Assembly: GCA_025667525.1 (NCBI GenBank)
Contig: CM046878.1
Coordinates: forward strand, 81,736,196 to 81,800,195
Source of the DNA: Glebionis coronaria
Lineage: Eukaryota > Streptophyta > Magnoliopsida > Asterales > Asteraceae
Direction: 5' to 3'
DNA length: 64,000 nt
The notes under the pieces were generated by a model, which had not been told where the DNA came from, searched no databases, and saw nothing but the letters and a program-made list of their open reading frames with translations. The first letter of the stretch is position 1; each line of letters opens with the position of its first letter. The position numbers and the translations under genes were made by a program. Of the stretch, positions 45,818 to 58,426 are shown piece after piece.

Positions 45818-48580
45818 TGATATGATCTTAAATACTCATATCATTTATATCTGAAAACGAACAAAAAATACATATAATCAATGAAAAATGCCTCGTATAT
45901 GTTTGTTTCTCGTTTCATGCGTGTAGGTATCGATGATCACGAAAACCGATAAAAACGGCACGAGTTTGAAGAAAAGATCGGCAAAGCCAATTCAAGCCCG
46001 TTTTTAGTGGATTTAACTGAATAAAGGATATTTGGGCCCTGTGGGACCCACATTTGATTAATGGGCTCAAAAGCCCAAAAGCCCAAAAGCCCAAAAGTGG
46101 AAACAAGATATGTACTTTTAATCACAAAAGCCCATCAAAGCCCAAATCTTAATAAAAAACTAACGAAAACATGTTAGTATTGGGCCAGGCCCATTTGGGA
46201 GTCGGTTACATGTTTTCACAATTAAATGAAACGTTTTTTTACTAGATCAACCACACACATACAATGTTTTCACCACACAAAGTTTTTCGATAAAAACAAA
46301 GCCCCATCCTTCTCTCTCACTCTTTCTCCCAACCCTAAATACCCTGTAACTTTACTGTTTCAAAAACCCTAATCACAAAAAGTATTAAATATTTGGGGCT
46401 TTTCACTTATCTGTGAAGCATGTGTGATGTACACGAGTGGGAAATAAATCCCCAAGTTTTTCGGGGCTTGAAGATGGAGGCATCTATTGACGTGGCAGCT
46501 ATTCATTGGCTGTGACAACACATCACCACCAATCCACCAATCATATTAGGCCATTTCAGCAAAGAGAAAGCACAACTAGCACACTTGATTGCCAAGCTGG
46601 CAATCCGTGTGCTAGCTTGTAATCTACAGCCGTTAGATCAAGTTGGAAAGAGAAAAAGAAGAAATCTAGGGCTATGATTGAAGATCCTGTTCAACAACCT
46701 TCAACCAAGGGCTTTGGGGGTTGGCTATAAAACCCCCCTATTTCCCTGTAATTTATCATTCCGGTTTTTTCTTTAATGTTATAATGTTAGATTAGATATA
46801 TGTAAAATTGTATTTTAATTTTTATAAGCTTTGTAATATCTTCTTGAAACTAATGAAAAGTTATTTGTGATTCACGTTCTTCGTGGTTTTTTAATCTCGT
46901 TAAATTGATGTCAGTTCTAATCTATTTTCTTATTTGATATTATAAATATTAAAGTTAAATTGTGAACAAAATTAAACCCCAATGGTTTGATTAAATTAAA
47001 GTCAAACAGTGTGATTTATGAGATTGGATCGAAGTTCTGTTCGAGTTATGTTGTTGTTCGATGGTGACGAATGGTGGTTTGTATGGTGAAAGGTGGTCTC
47101 AAGTTGTTTATTTAGACGGCTCAGCGCCGCTCTACTTCCCAACGACTATCTACAAAAGGTTTGTTACTATTTAGATTTTTATGTTATATTTTAGAGTAAA
47201 TCTGCTTATGTTCTTGATGTATAAATTTGTTTGGGTTGAATAACATGGCTGTTAATTGTGGATTGGTGTTATAATTTCAACTTTGTTATGAAGTTAAAAA
47301 TCTACATATTATTTGTCCTGATTGTTTGAAATTACTGTCTACTTATAATGATATGCTAGAATGTGTAGAATCAAGATTTCGTTTTAGGATGATGTACTTT
47401 GTGAGCTGTTTAATAGGTTTGTTATAAGTTTTTAATTGATTTAAGAATCGAGCTTAATAGTAATTGACTGATGTTTTAGTCATTATTTTAATGCTTGTTA
47501 TAATGCTAAAATGAGAATCTGTTTGGTGTATGTTGGTGAATAGGAGTGAATTTAATAGAAATTTTGATTCATTGTTTTCAGCTTTGATAATTGCCAAGTT
47601 TAAATAAAGTCTGGTGAATGTTATAGAAATGCTAAAATCTTTGGTTAGTAATTTAAGGGTTTTTATTCTGATTGTCATTAAGATCTAGGAATGCTTGTTT
47701 TCTGTTTCTGTGTTATCACTGCTTATCTGTTAAGATGGTTTATGACTGCATTTGTTTAGTGAATCTGTATTTGGCTATTATATGCTTTGCTATATAAGGC
47801 TAGCAGATCCTACTGATTTGCTGGTTCTTAACTGATTTATCAGTCAAAATATTTAACAAAAGTCATTACTGTGACTCTCTATTTGTTCAGCTATCCAAAA
47901 AATAATCATTCAGAAAATATGTTCTCCATGGGATTCTAACCTGTGACCTCCTGGTCACAGGCCAAGCGCGTTTGCCAACTCCTCTAGTCTTACTTTTTAG
48001 TATTATTACTGCTTAGGTTTTAAATATAGTTATTAATTGTGCTGCCAGTTTTTATTAGAATTTTAAATTTAAGTTTTTCATTTTTTTAGTAAATTTTAAT
48101 TTTAGTTTTATTAAACTTTACCTTTATAAAGTTTTATAAGATAAATGAAAATAAATATATAAAAACAAAATTAAAGTTTTATTATGTTTGGAAACTTTGT
48201 TAATTATAGATAAAAAGTTTTTTTTAAATTAGTAGATTTAAATTGATTTATTTTTAAAGATAGTTTAATTGATTTTTAATTTTGAATAATTGTTTTTAGT
48301 TAAAATATAATGGGGAACGATTCATGTATTTAGGATTTAAAAAGTTTAAGATTTGTAGGAGTAATTTTAGTCTAAAAAGCCGATTACCAATTTGAATCAA
48401 TTGTCCAAATCTAATAAAAACGTCTCAAATTCACTCGATCTTCGTGTACAATGAACTTGGTTCATCATCATGTTTAATTAAATCCGTCTTTGGTAATTTT
48501 AGTCTATTACTTTTTCCTAAAGGTAATTTTCTATTATACCCTATTACGTATCTAATTATTATACATTCCGCGACACATCA
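45818..48580 (+). repeat. Athila-2 3' LTR
   Basis: 2763 bp, TGATATGATC...ACACATCA, followed by ATTGA (48581-48585). It matches the 5' LTR with scattered substitutions, for example eight or nine in the first 145 bp, plus small indels such as an extra 'agcccaaa' repeat near 46075. The start hairpin has one mismatch here. The TATA-like GGCTATAAAAC is near 46723. Confidence 0.92.
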
Positions 48581-48585
48581 ATTGA

Positions 48586-49966
48586 CAAAACCGAGCTTTA
48601 TAACTTATGTACCATGATGGGTCAAAGTAGCCTTATTGGACCATTAGGCCCAACTAGTTTGGCTTAACAATAATGGAGGCCCAACATATGAGTATAGGCC
48701 TGGTATTAAAAGTATAAATGGGCAAATATAATGCAATGGACTCTTAATGGGCTTATTGGGCCTTAATATGTAAATGGGTTAAAACTAGTATAACTAGTCT
48801 AAATTAACTAACACATAACAACTATAATGTTGTATGAGGAGATAAAATCCAACTTGATCATCATCCTAGTTATGAAATCATCACATATACATAACCATTA
48901 TTTTTATAAAGTCATTTGACAAAAGTCTAAGACCGAGTATTACTTGTTTAGGTTTCCCGTGATTGAAGCACACACCGTACCTCCTAATCGCCGATAACCC
49001 GCCTTTCCCAATCAACGTGAGTTCATAGCCTCGTACTCTTTTAAATGTTTTATGAAATGTTTTATAAACCCGCGAGGGAGATAACATTCTAGTTTTGATA
49101 AAAATAGAACACAAGTACTCCTGATGATATACTTATTGATATGGACCCGAATGATATTATGACCTAATGAATGAGATGAAATGGATTATTATTAGTTAGG
49201 TTATGTTACTAAAAGTCCCATTAGCATGAATTGGGAACTACCAGGATTTGGTAGACGCTTATGCATATAATAGTACTATTTGGGGAAGATCACCCCAGTT
49301 CGAGCCTTGACGGTTGATCCCCGTCGCCACATTGATTGGTAAGCGAATTTATGTATGAGAAGATTTATATAGCGTGATTTTTGTGACGACGTGCTAATAT
49401 AGATGGGCAAATCTTTGTCGGGTTCGCGTCCCGTTGTTTATTTTAGTAAGGTAGCAATGTCATGCGGCTGGTAATAATCCAATACCAATAGCAATAGCAA
49501 CAACGATAATAACGATAATAATGTTACCTATAATGGTAATATTGAGACTAAGGTCTCATGGACGGTATAAGATGTATGACTTGATTTATAATATATTGCC
49601 TGACTAGCAATATGAGGACTAACTTCTGATATTATACTTGTGTTCTGCTTTCTATAACTGTTTTATATAACAGATTTATTAAACTCTATGAATTCACTCG
49701 ACATTCGCTGATATAATTTTTGCATGTTTTATCTCAGGTGCTTGAAGGTAACTTGGATGGAGATCAACTATGATGGCCTACATAATAATGATATTCATTC
49801 GAACTATGTTTTGTAAACTTTATGACTGTGAAACTGGGGGACCTTGTGTAAACTTAAAACTTTTATTCGGATGAATGTATGCTTGACTTTGTACAACTCT
49901 TTTTATGCGTTGTCTATGATTGGAGTTAATGTGCTATCTCGTAACACTCTATTGACCCTTCCGCTG
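48586..49966 (+). repeat. X-family LTR copy C, right part
   Basis: Continues copy C after the Athila-2 insertion. It matches copy A from about 15010 to 16637: 'cgataacccgcctt', 'atcaacgtgagttcatagcctcg', 'cccgcgagggagataaca', 'gaattcactcg', and 'cgtaacac...ccgctg'. It stops at CCGCTG (49961-49966), about 30 bases short of the LTR end, where element Z begins. A short 'caataacgataat' microsatellite lies near 49490. Confidence 0.82.
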
Positions 49967-52777
49967 TGATACCCTAGAACCGAGGTCACTTACGTCACCC
50001 TAAATTTCGCTTATTTTTGAAATTTTAATAAATTTTATTTGCGATATATTTTATCATTTTGGTTGAAACCGATATTCGAGGTTATAATTTTGACGATTGA
50101 CGATTTAAGAAGGACGATGACGAATACGATCCCGATGGATGCCCAAATTTCTATAATTATTGTCGTTTTATCGATATTGTAATTTTTCAAGAATTTTACT
50201 TTCGGTTCGTGTTAAGTCGAGCCGGGTGAGTTTTATTGCTTTCCGAGTACATTTAAAGTGTCCCAAAAGTATTTTGGAGTGTTCGGGATGATCCCGACTC
50301 CCGTAAAATTTTCTAAAATGACTAGTGAGTCAATCCCGTAAACTTATAAGGTCGTTTTTGCTTAAGGACAAAAGAAAGCCTAAATTGCACCAAGGTCCCT
50401 CCGAAATGCACAAAATGGAAATAATCACACACACACTAAACATTTCAAAGAAAAAAAAACCCATCCTTCCCTTTTGCTCTCTCTAGGCCGACGGCCAAAC
50501 ACCAAACCACCACCACCACTTTCAATTTTCTTGGTTTTTGATTAATTCCAATTAAAGACCACTTCCTAAAAACCTTTTGTAAGTGTTAATCCATGGTTTA
50601 ATCTAACATGCATTAACATGAATTTTTCCAAAAATTAAAGATTTTTCAAAAGTTTATTTTGATGTTAATTAGCTATTTGCATGTTTAATTCATGGAAGAA
50701 TGATGTTAAATCACTAAACAAATCAACCAAAATCAATTTGGTTGATGGGTTTTGATCACCCAAACCCCACGGCTCAAGGGGGGGTGTTTGGGGGATCATG
50801 GTGGTTGATGTTTTGATGCTAGATTATGTGTTTAATCCTATGTTTACATGTTTTTGGATGGGTAAATCCATTTGCATGTTTATTTTTGTGAATGGGTTTT
50901 ATGATGATATTGATTAATAGGGGTTTAAGACTGATTAGAGTGTTTGGATATGATTAGGAGTACTTAGGATGATGTCTAATGTCGATAAATGGGTTTGAAA
51001 ACGAGCGTTGGGATGATTTTGGTATAGGTGATTTTAGGCAGAAAGTTTGAGGTGTTTTCGTAAAAATTATTTTGTAAACAGGTCTTGTGGTTAGGCTGTA
51101 GTTGTAGAGCATCTTCTTAGCTTCGATTTGGTATAAGATAGAGCTTACGACTCCTAACGAGTCAAAAGTTACGATGTTTTGAAATTCGTGTACCGGGAGA
51201 TGAAAACCGTCATAATCCGAAATTATGCTTGGTTTTAGGTCAAATCCCGGGGACTATAGGTTTAGTTTGGTAAATGGTCAAAGGTGGATTTTAGGTATCA
51301 AACCTGCATATTTGAGTATATTATAAGGCTTAGGTGCCAAATGGGTCAATGGAGTGTTTTAAACGGGTCAAATGAGTCCGACTTGGTCAAAGTACAATTT
51401 TAGTCCGAAAAATGTCGTTTTGGTTAAGTGTTGAGTAACGGGTCGTAAAAGCGAAAACTTTTAATGGGATTAAATTTGTGTTTTCTACAGGTCTTAAAGT
51501 ATTTTTGAGAATTTTCACAATTTTTATAAAAAGGGTTTAGTATAGTAAACAGTCCGTACTTTTGGTAAGTATCGGCGAAAAATGCGTAAAAATGAATAAC
51601 GTTAATAACATGAACGAATGGTATAAAACGAGTAACACTTGATTGTTTTGTTTTGGCGTGAGTTGTAATTATCACAAGTGACTAATATGTATGTATTATA
51701 TACGGTACCATAAGGTTTATAAATGAGATTACTCATTACGCGTTATTTGGTTTGATAGGTGTTGATTTACCCGGGCATCCTCATCGTCGTCAGTGACCGT
51801 CACTCGAACTATCGACTACTTGTTATATAAGGTGTGAATTTATAGCCTCGCTTATTATTATTTCAAATTGTTTTACCCGCGAGGGAAATGCATGCTAGTT
51901 TTCAAAATGAACATATGTCATGAATGATTGTTGGACCCGAATGTTGCCTTTGAAATTGTGTTGAGTACCTAGTTGCAAAAGGCCCTAATTTCATGAACTA
52001 TTAACTATTGTTTAATCCTAGCGTGGATTAGAAATAGCCGCTTATACAAAGTGATAGTACTATGGGGTTGACTACCCTATCCGAGACGAGGGCTAGTACG
52101 TTGATACCCCCTGCGGACGGATAATTTGTGATAAGAGATAAGGTATAATTGCAACTGATGCCTTAGTAGGGGCACTGGTTTCATCTGAATCACGCCGGTA
52201 ATTATTACGCGGGTGATTGAGTTAACGGTTTAGTGTCATGAGCTTAAACACAATTGTCAGTACCTTGAATATAGATTGTTTGATCGACAAGTCTATGAAT
52301 GATCGTGAATGGTTTTTATTACACATATGTTCAAAATGAATTGTAAAACCTATGAATTCCACTCAACGTTTTCGTTGACCAAATTTAGCATGTGTTTCAG
52401 GTAACCGCTGAAGTGTAGCATGGAGCATGTCTTGGATGGAAGTTGTGTGTATGGCTTGGAGTCTACTTGTTTTTCCTCTCGTTATTACTTGAACATTTTT
52501 AAACTTTATGTCATGTTGTTGTGAAAACTGTATCTTTTGGGGTTGAGATTCATGGGGACCGAAACGCAAAACTCTGTTGTATCATTTGGGGTTGGAAAAC
52601 CGTAGACATGTAACTTTTTAAAAATTTTAATTTAAGTTTAACGTCTCTTTGGAGTCGTTCGATATATCTTGTGTGCGATGATAACTGCCTAGCACCCAAA
52701 TGTTGTAGTTCCGCTGCGCATAGCATTTGGTGGGGTGTTAGATCCGCTGATCCGATACGAAATTTGAGAGTGTTACA
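49965..52777 (+). repeat. Element Z 5' LTR
   Basis: About 2.8 kb starting TGTGATACC (49965) or TGATACC (49967) and ending GAGTGTTACA (52777). It is followed by an iMet-like primer site. It shares ordered blocks with the X LTR ('tatagcctcgc', 'cccgcgaggga', 'catgctagtt', 'gaattccactc'), so X and Z are related families. The start is set where copy C loses similarity. No second LTR is in the window, because Z is cut at 57984. Confidence 0.8.
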
Positions 52778-53274
<497 letters not shown>

Positions 53275-54117
53275 ATGGCAGACCCTAACATTCCCGTAGA
53301 GAACCCTGCTATTCCTGAACCTAACGTAGATGATAACCATTATTTAGACTTAGTGGATTATAATGTAGAGGAAGATATGGATGATGAAGAGGAGGAACCA
53401 TTTGAGGATCCTGAGCCCGAGATAGGACTAAGAGATCAGATTGTCCCTTAGGTTGATGTTGTAGAGAATGATAATGATAATGTTGGTATTGAGGAAGATG
53501 ATGAGTTTGGTATAGATAATGTAGGTAATGAGGATGACGACGAGGATGTCGAGGAGGAGGTAGATATAAATGATGAGGTTGATGATGATGAGGCTGAGCT
53601 GATTTTTCCTTATGATGTAGAGGATGGTGAGCTTATACCCCCTCAAGTTGATTGGTCCAATTTTGATTTCGAGTTACTTAGTGATGAATTGTCTGAATCA
53701 TCTGAATATGAGTCTGAATCAGAGGATAATGAGGATGATGATGCACCTGATGGCACTGATGGGATTGCTGCTCGTAGGTCGATTGATTTGGATGACTTTC
53801 AGGGTAGTATGCATGTGATAGGAGAGTCGTCAAGGGTTCAAGAGGCTGCTCATATTGATAGACTTGTACCTTGGGCCTTAAGGCGTGATTTAGATGCTTC
53901 TCGTGATCAAGGTCGTGTGACAGAGATTGGTTTAAGTGTTGTTCTGACTCATGTTGCTTTATTGGAGTCGAAAATAAAGATTGGTGAGAAAGAGCGAGAG
54001 TTGCTTAAGTTGGGTTTGACTGATGTAGAGTGTGGTTTGAATGAGGCGTTTAGGAGATTGTCTGTGTTGGAAAGTGGTGAGTATGCAGAGATGAAGAAAA
54101 AGGTAAATACGATGTAG
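53275..54117 (+). pseudogene. Element Z acidic leader protein (one stop)
   Basis: Frame of 280 codons with a single TAG at 53449. The N-terminal 150 residues are dominated by Asp/Glu (EEDMDDEEEEPFEDPEPE, EDDDEDVEEEVDINDEVDDDE). The C-terminal third is helical and probably coiled coil (LLESKIKIGEKERELLKLGL). It lies between the primer site and gag. Comparable acidic-plus-coiled-coil proteins are, from memory, found ahead of gag in Asteraceae Tekay-type elements. No enzymatic motif. It may be a Gag N-terminal extension or a separate protein. Confidence 0.65.
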
Positions 54118-54615
54118 ATTCAGTTGAGTGTGTCTTGTGCGATCCGTGAGAAGGCATAAAAAGAGTTAAATATATCTGTTGGTTGGAACAATAGGTTTTA
54201 TACTGAGATGGTCGAGAAATAGTGATTCGTAAGCGCCCAACTGAAGATATGTCTTGTGATCGTCCGAGGAAGATACCAAAGACGAAGGATGATGGACCTT
54301 CTAGCAGTTCTTAGTAGACCAGTCTATCTTTTGTGTATCTTTTGTGTATCTTTTGTAAACTTTAACTAAACCGACATATTGGTTAGTAGATCTGGCACAA
54401 ATTTTCGGCCTGTATAGTGTTAGGAATTTTGATATGGAATGTTAACTAAGACGATGTAATTATTTATAATCTAATGAAATATGTATCTTTTGTCTTGAAT
54501 TCCATATCGTGCCTTATTTGTATCTTTCTTCCTTGATTAACAATTCAGTCCATCTTATATAAATCCAATATTGAGTGAATGCTTATCATACTTTGAATTG
54601 TGTGATAATAGAATT
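54118..54615 (+). other. Spacer between element Z leader ORF and gag
   Basis: About 500 bp. Remnants of the leader ORF continue briefly out of frame (to about 54310). 'gtatcttttgtgtatcttttgt' forms a short tandem repeat near 54330. The remainder is AT-rich without features. Confidence 0.5.
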
Positions 54616-55331
54616 ATGCCCCCCAAGAAAGCCATGACTGAGGAAGAAGTGTGTAGGATCATTGCGGAACAAGTTACCGCATCTATGGATGAATTTATGG
54701 CAAATGCTAGAAATGGAGCTGGCAGTAGTGGAGCTGGTGGTAGTGGAGTTGGCGGTAGTGGAGTTGGCGGTAGTAGAGCTGGCGGTAGTGGAGCTGGCGG
54801 TAGTGGAACTGGTGGTAATAATGTGAATGTGAATGCTAATAATGTGAATGCTAATGCTGGAGGAAATATAGGAGGACTTTGACCTAATGCGCCTGAAGTA
54901 GGTGGTTATACTTATGTCACGTTCATGAAGTGTGACCCACTCCCTTTTAATGAAACTGAAGGTGCTGTAGGATTAAGTCAGTGGATTGAAAAGATTGAGT
55001 CGGTGTTTCGCATTAGTAAGTGTAAGGATGAAGATAAGGGGACTTTTGCTATGGCTACCCTTAGAGGTCGTGCATTGACTTGGTGGAATGGGAGAATTGC
55101 TTTCATGGGCATTGATGTTGCTAATACTACTCCTTGGGCTGAAATTAAAAAATGGATGACTCTGGAGTTTGTCCCCGTAGTGTGATTATACGGTTTGAAC
55201 AAGAGTTGATTCATTTGAGAATGAAAGGTGTGGACATTGATAGCTACACAAATCGATTCCATGAGTTGGCCTTGCTGTGTCCTCGATTGGTGGAACCCGA
55301 GGAGATCAGAATTAAATAATACATTAAAGGG
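54616..55331 (+). pseudogene. Element Z Gag (broken)
   Basis: Starts MPPKKAMTEEEV at 54616, a start typical of Tekay/Del-type Gag. A Gly/Ser/Ala tandem stretch follows (units of GAGGSGVGGS, about 54718-54810), then an Asn-rich run and a TGA at 54880-54882. The same frame continues with the gypsy Gag capsid core (SQWIEKIESVFRISKCKDED, ALTWWNGRI). A frameshift near 55180 precedes LIHLRMKGVDIDSYTNRFHE and a TAA near 55316. Later parts of Gag share the pol frame. Confidence 0.85.
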
Positions 55332-57656
55332 TTGACCAAGAATATCCCAGGGGATGTGACATCGTCAAAACCATTGACCATTGATGATGCGGTTCGAATG
55401 GCTTACCAACTCATTGGACAAATCATTCAGGATAGGGAGGATGAAGCACATGCTGGTGAGAAAAGAAAGGGTGAAGGCGATCGTGGAGGTCGAGGTGACA
55501 ATAGGCAGAATTTCAATCGCCATCAAAATCAAAGAAGGGCGAATGCAAATGCTCTTACCAACAACACACCGCACAATGATGAAAATTTTCCTAAGTGTGG
55601 TAATAAGAGGCATGCTGGCGACTGCTGGAAGTGCCAAAATTACGTAAAGCTAGGACACAAAGTGGAAAAGTGTAAGAGGGGAGTCATTTGCTTCAACTGT
55701 AGTGAAGAGGGTCATAAGAAACCGGATTTCCCCAAGTTGAAAAGGATTGGACCAGGAAGAAACAACCAGGGTGGTGCTTATCAACTTGGAATGGTTGAGG
55801 TTAAGAAAGAGGATCCGAATGTCGTTACTTGTACGTTTTTACTCAACAATCATTATGTTGTTGCTTTATTTGATTCGGGTGCTGCTAGGAGTTTTGTATC
55901 TACCAAATTTAGTTCCCTTATTCACATTGAACCTGTTGAGATAAATACCAGTTACGAAGTAGAATTGGCTGACGGTAAATTGGTAAAAACTAATAAGTTG
56001 TTAAAAGGATGCTCTCTAAATCTCTTGAGCCATTCCTTCTCGATTGATTTGATGTGAATTGAACTAGGCAGTTTTGACATTATCGTAGGGATGGATTGGT
56101 TATCCTTGAATAATGCTGCAATTTTATGTGGTGAAAAGAAGGTTAGAATTCCTCTTAGGAATAAGACGTTAGTAATTGAAGGAAATCGAGGTGAATCTCG
56201 TTTGAAAATCGTTTCATGTATTAAAGTCCAAAAGTACATCAGGAACGGTTGCGAGCTATTCTTAGCTCAAGTGACCGGGAATGAGTCTAAGGAGAAACGA
56301 TTAGAAGACGTGCCCATTATCTGTGATTTTACAGAGGTATTTCCCAATGATTTACGCGGACTTCCGCCGATAAGGCAAGTCGAGTTTCGAATTGATCTAA
56401 TTCCTGGTGTTGCACCGGTGGCACGTGCGCCTTATCGATTAGCACCTTCTGAATTGAAGGAGTTATCCGAACAACTCAAGGATTTGTTTGATAAAGGTTT
56501 TATTCGACCGAGCTCGTCACCTTGGGGAGCTCCAGTCTCGTTCCTTAAGAAGAAGGATGGATCTTTCTGTATGTGCATCGATTACCGTGAGCTGAATAAG
56601 TTGACAATTAAAAATCGATATCCCTTACCAAGGATTGATGATTTATTTGATCAACTACAAGGCTCTAGTGTATATTCTAAGATAGATTTACGGTATGGAT
56701 ATCATCAACTTCGCGTACGTGAAGAAGATATTCCCATCACTGCATTCATAACTCGTTATGGACACTATGAATTTCAAGTGATGCCATTTGGGTTAACTAA
56801 CGCACCGACAGTATTCATGGATATGATGAATCGAGTGTGCAAACCCTATTTGGATAAATTTGTGATCGTGTTCATTGATGATATTCTAATCTATTCCAAG
56901 AATCAAGAAGAGCATGGAGAACATTTAAGGACAATCTTGAATATGTTAAAGGATGAAAAGTTGTACGCCAAGTTTTCGAAATGTGATTTTTGGTTGGAAT
57001 CTGTTCAATTTCTTGGTCATGTGATTGACAAGCATGGAATTCATGTTGATCCGGAAAAGGTTAAAGCCATTAAGAATTGGTCTGCACCGACAACACCAAC
57101 GGAGGTGCGACAGTTCTTGGGATTGGCTGGCTATTATAGACGACTCATTAAAGAAATTTCTTTAGTAGCTAAACCCCTTACTAAGCTTACTCAGAAAAAT
57201 AAACCTTTCGTTTGGGGAAGTGAAGAAGATGGAGCATTTCAGATATTGAAGAAAAAATTATGTAGTGCACCAATTCTGTCATTACCCGACGGAAGTGAAG
57301 ACTTTGTGGTATTTTGTGATGCGTCTCTTAGAGGTTATGGAGCTGTCTTGATGCTGCGAGAAAAGGTGATAGCTTATGCTTCTAGACAATTAAGGAAAAA
57401 TGAGGAAAATTATACTACTCATGATCTGGAATTAGGATCTGTAGTCTTTGCTCTTAGGTTGTGGAGACATTATCTGTATGGTACCAAGTGTACAATATTT
57501 ACCGATCATAAAAGCCTACAGTATATTCTCGATCAAAAGGAATTAAATATGAGGCAACGTAGATGGATAAAACTGTTAAGTGATTATGATTGTGATATAA
57601 AATATCACCCCGGGAAAAGCAAATGTTGTTGCCGATGCATTAAGTATAAAGGATAG
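55332..57656 (+). pseudogene. Element Z Gag C-terminus, protease, RT and RNase H
   Basis: Long frame with one stop (TGA 56055). In order: zinc-knuckle region (CWKCQNYVKLGHKVEKC; second knuckle CFNCSEEGHKKPDF with its last Cys replaced by Phe); aspartic protease LFDSGAARSFVSTKF (about 55867); RT with [20 protein letters not shown], the catalytic [11 protein letters not shown] (56871-56903) and [29 protein letters not shown]; and RNase H with [34 protein letters not shown] and [11 protein letters not shown]. The 521-codon RT-RNase H part (56091-57656) has all catalytic residues and could be the least damaged enzyme in the window. Assigned to the Tekay/Del chromovirus lineage from RT motifs. Confidence 0.92.
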
Positions 57657-57984
57657 AGAGCCTATCAGGGTACGTTCTCTAGTCTTAACTATGCACAATA
57701 ATTTGCCTGAACAAATTAGGAATGCACAAATAGAAGCTTGTAAGAAAGAAAATTTTGATATGAAGGGTTTCGAGGTGAAGGAGATCCTTTAGAGGTTAGA
57801 GCAGATGGAGTGAAATACTTGAGAGGTCGTATGTGGATACCTAAGTATGGACGCTTAAGAGATTTAATCATGTTAGAATCCCATAAATCCAAATATTCCA
57901 TTCATCTCGGTTCTGATAAAATGTATCATGATTTGAAAAAGTTATACTGGTGGCCGAATATGAAAGCTGATATTGCTATGTATG
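57657..57984 (+). pseudogene. Element Z integrase N-terminus, truncated
   Basis: After a frameshift at about 57620 (the VVADALS motif continues out of frame), the HHCC zinc-binding region of integrase appears: [20 protein letters not shown] and [19 protein letters not shown] (57862-57985). Stops lie near 57790 and 57812. The sequence ends abruptly at 57984, where Copia-2 starts TGTTAGAAG. The catalytic core, chromodomain and 3' LTR are missing. Confidence 0.85.
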
Positions 57985-58056
57985 TGTTAGAAGTATTTAA
58001 AGTGATGGTCAAAGAAGTGAAGTCACATATTATATGACCACCCCTTAGGGGGAGAT
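57985..58056 (+). other. Copia-2 5' LTR stub and polypurine tract
   Basis: The first 26 bases (57985-58010) match the start of the LTR at 58057 with one change. They are followed by about 35 bases unlike the LTR and then the polypurine tract TTAGGGGGAGA. The order is therefore LTR start, remnant of internal 3' end, polypurine tract, LTR. This suggests a deletion between a first LTR and the element's 3' end, leaving a tandem arrangement. Confidence 0.55.
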
Positions 58057-58426
58057 TGTTAGAAGTATTTAAAGTGATAGTCATATAATATACCGTTGCG
58101 AAGCTCGTGGAAAATGCTATTCAACGGTGTCGAGAGTTCTATGTTATTGTTATGTATGTAACAGGAATTAGTCTCGAACACACAAATGAAGAAGGCCTCC
58201 TAACGTTGTAAGCCTTAGTATAAAAGGCACATCCAACCTCATTTGTGTGTGTGTCTCATAGTATTTTCCTTCCTTCTTGTTTTAAAGAGAGAAACTCTCC
58301 TTAGTTTCTCTCACTAGAATCACCTACTTTTTGTTTCTCTTTATTCTTCATCTAATCTAATCTTTCTTTTTGGTTTAATCCATGATGGTATTCGCATTTG
58401 GTTAAGTCGTGTGCATAAATCTTACA
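58057..58426 (+). repeat. Copia-2 LTR
   Basis: 370 bp, TGTTAGAAGT...AATCTTACA, with a TATA-like AGTATAAAAGGC near 58210 and CT-rich 5' transcribed sequence. It is preceded by a polypurine tract and followed by TGGTATCA (58429-58436), the first eight bases of the iMet complement. A polypurine tract on one side and a primer site on the other is the signature of a shared middle LTR. Confidence 0.75.

Larger units (their letters stand above)
36932..48580 (+). mobile_element. Athila-2, gypsy element lacking RT, RNase H and integrase
   Basis: 11,649 bp. LTRs 36932-39692 and 45818-48580; target duplication ATCGA/ATTGA (36927-36931 and 48581-48585, one mismatch). Removing it rejoins copy C, which then matches copy A around 15000. 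The Asp-tRNA-like primer site, Gag and protease are of the Athila type. A 372-codon acidic ORF follows the protease, and no polymerase domain occurs between them or before the 3' LTR. LTR divergence is a few percent by eye. It appears non-autonomous, though its structural proteins were once encoded. Confidence 0.92.

Noticed and set aside
35282..49966. Copy C as the 5' LTR of element Z
   Set aside because: Z has its own LTR ending at 52777 next to its primer site, and copy C belongs to the X family; Z begins about 30 bases before the C terminus.
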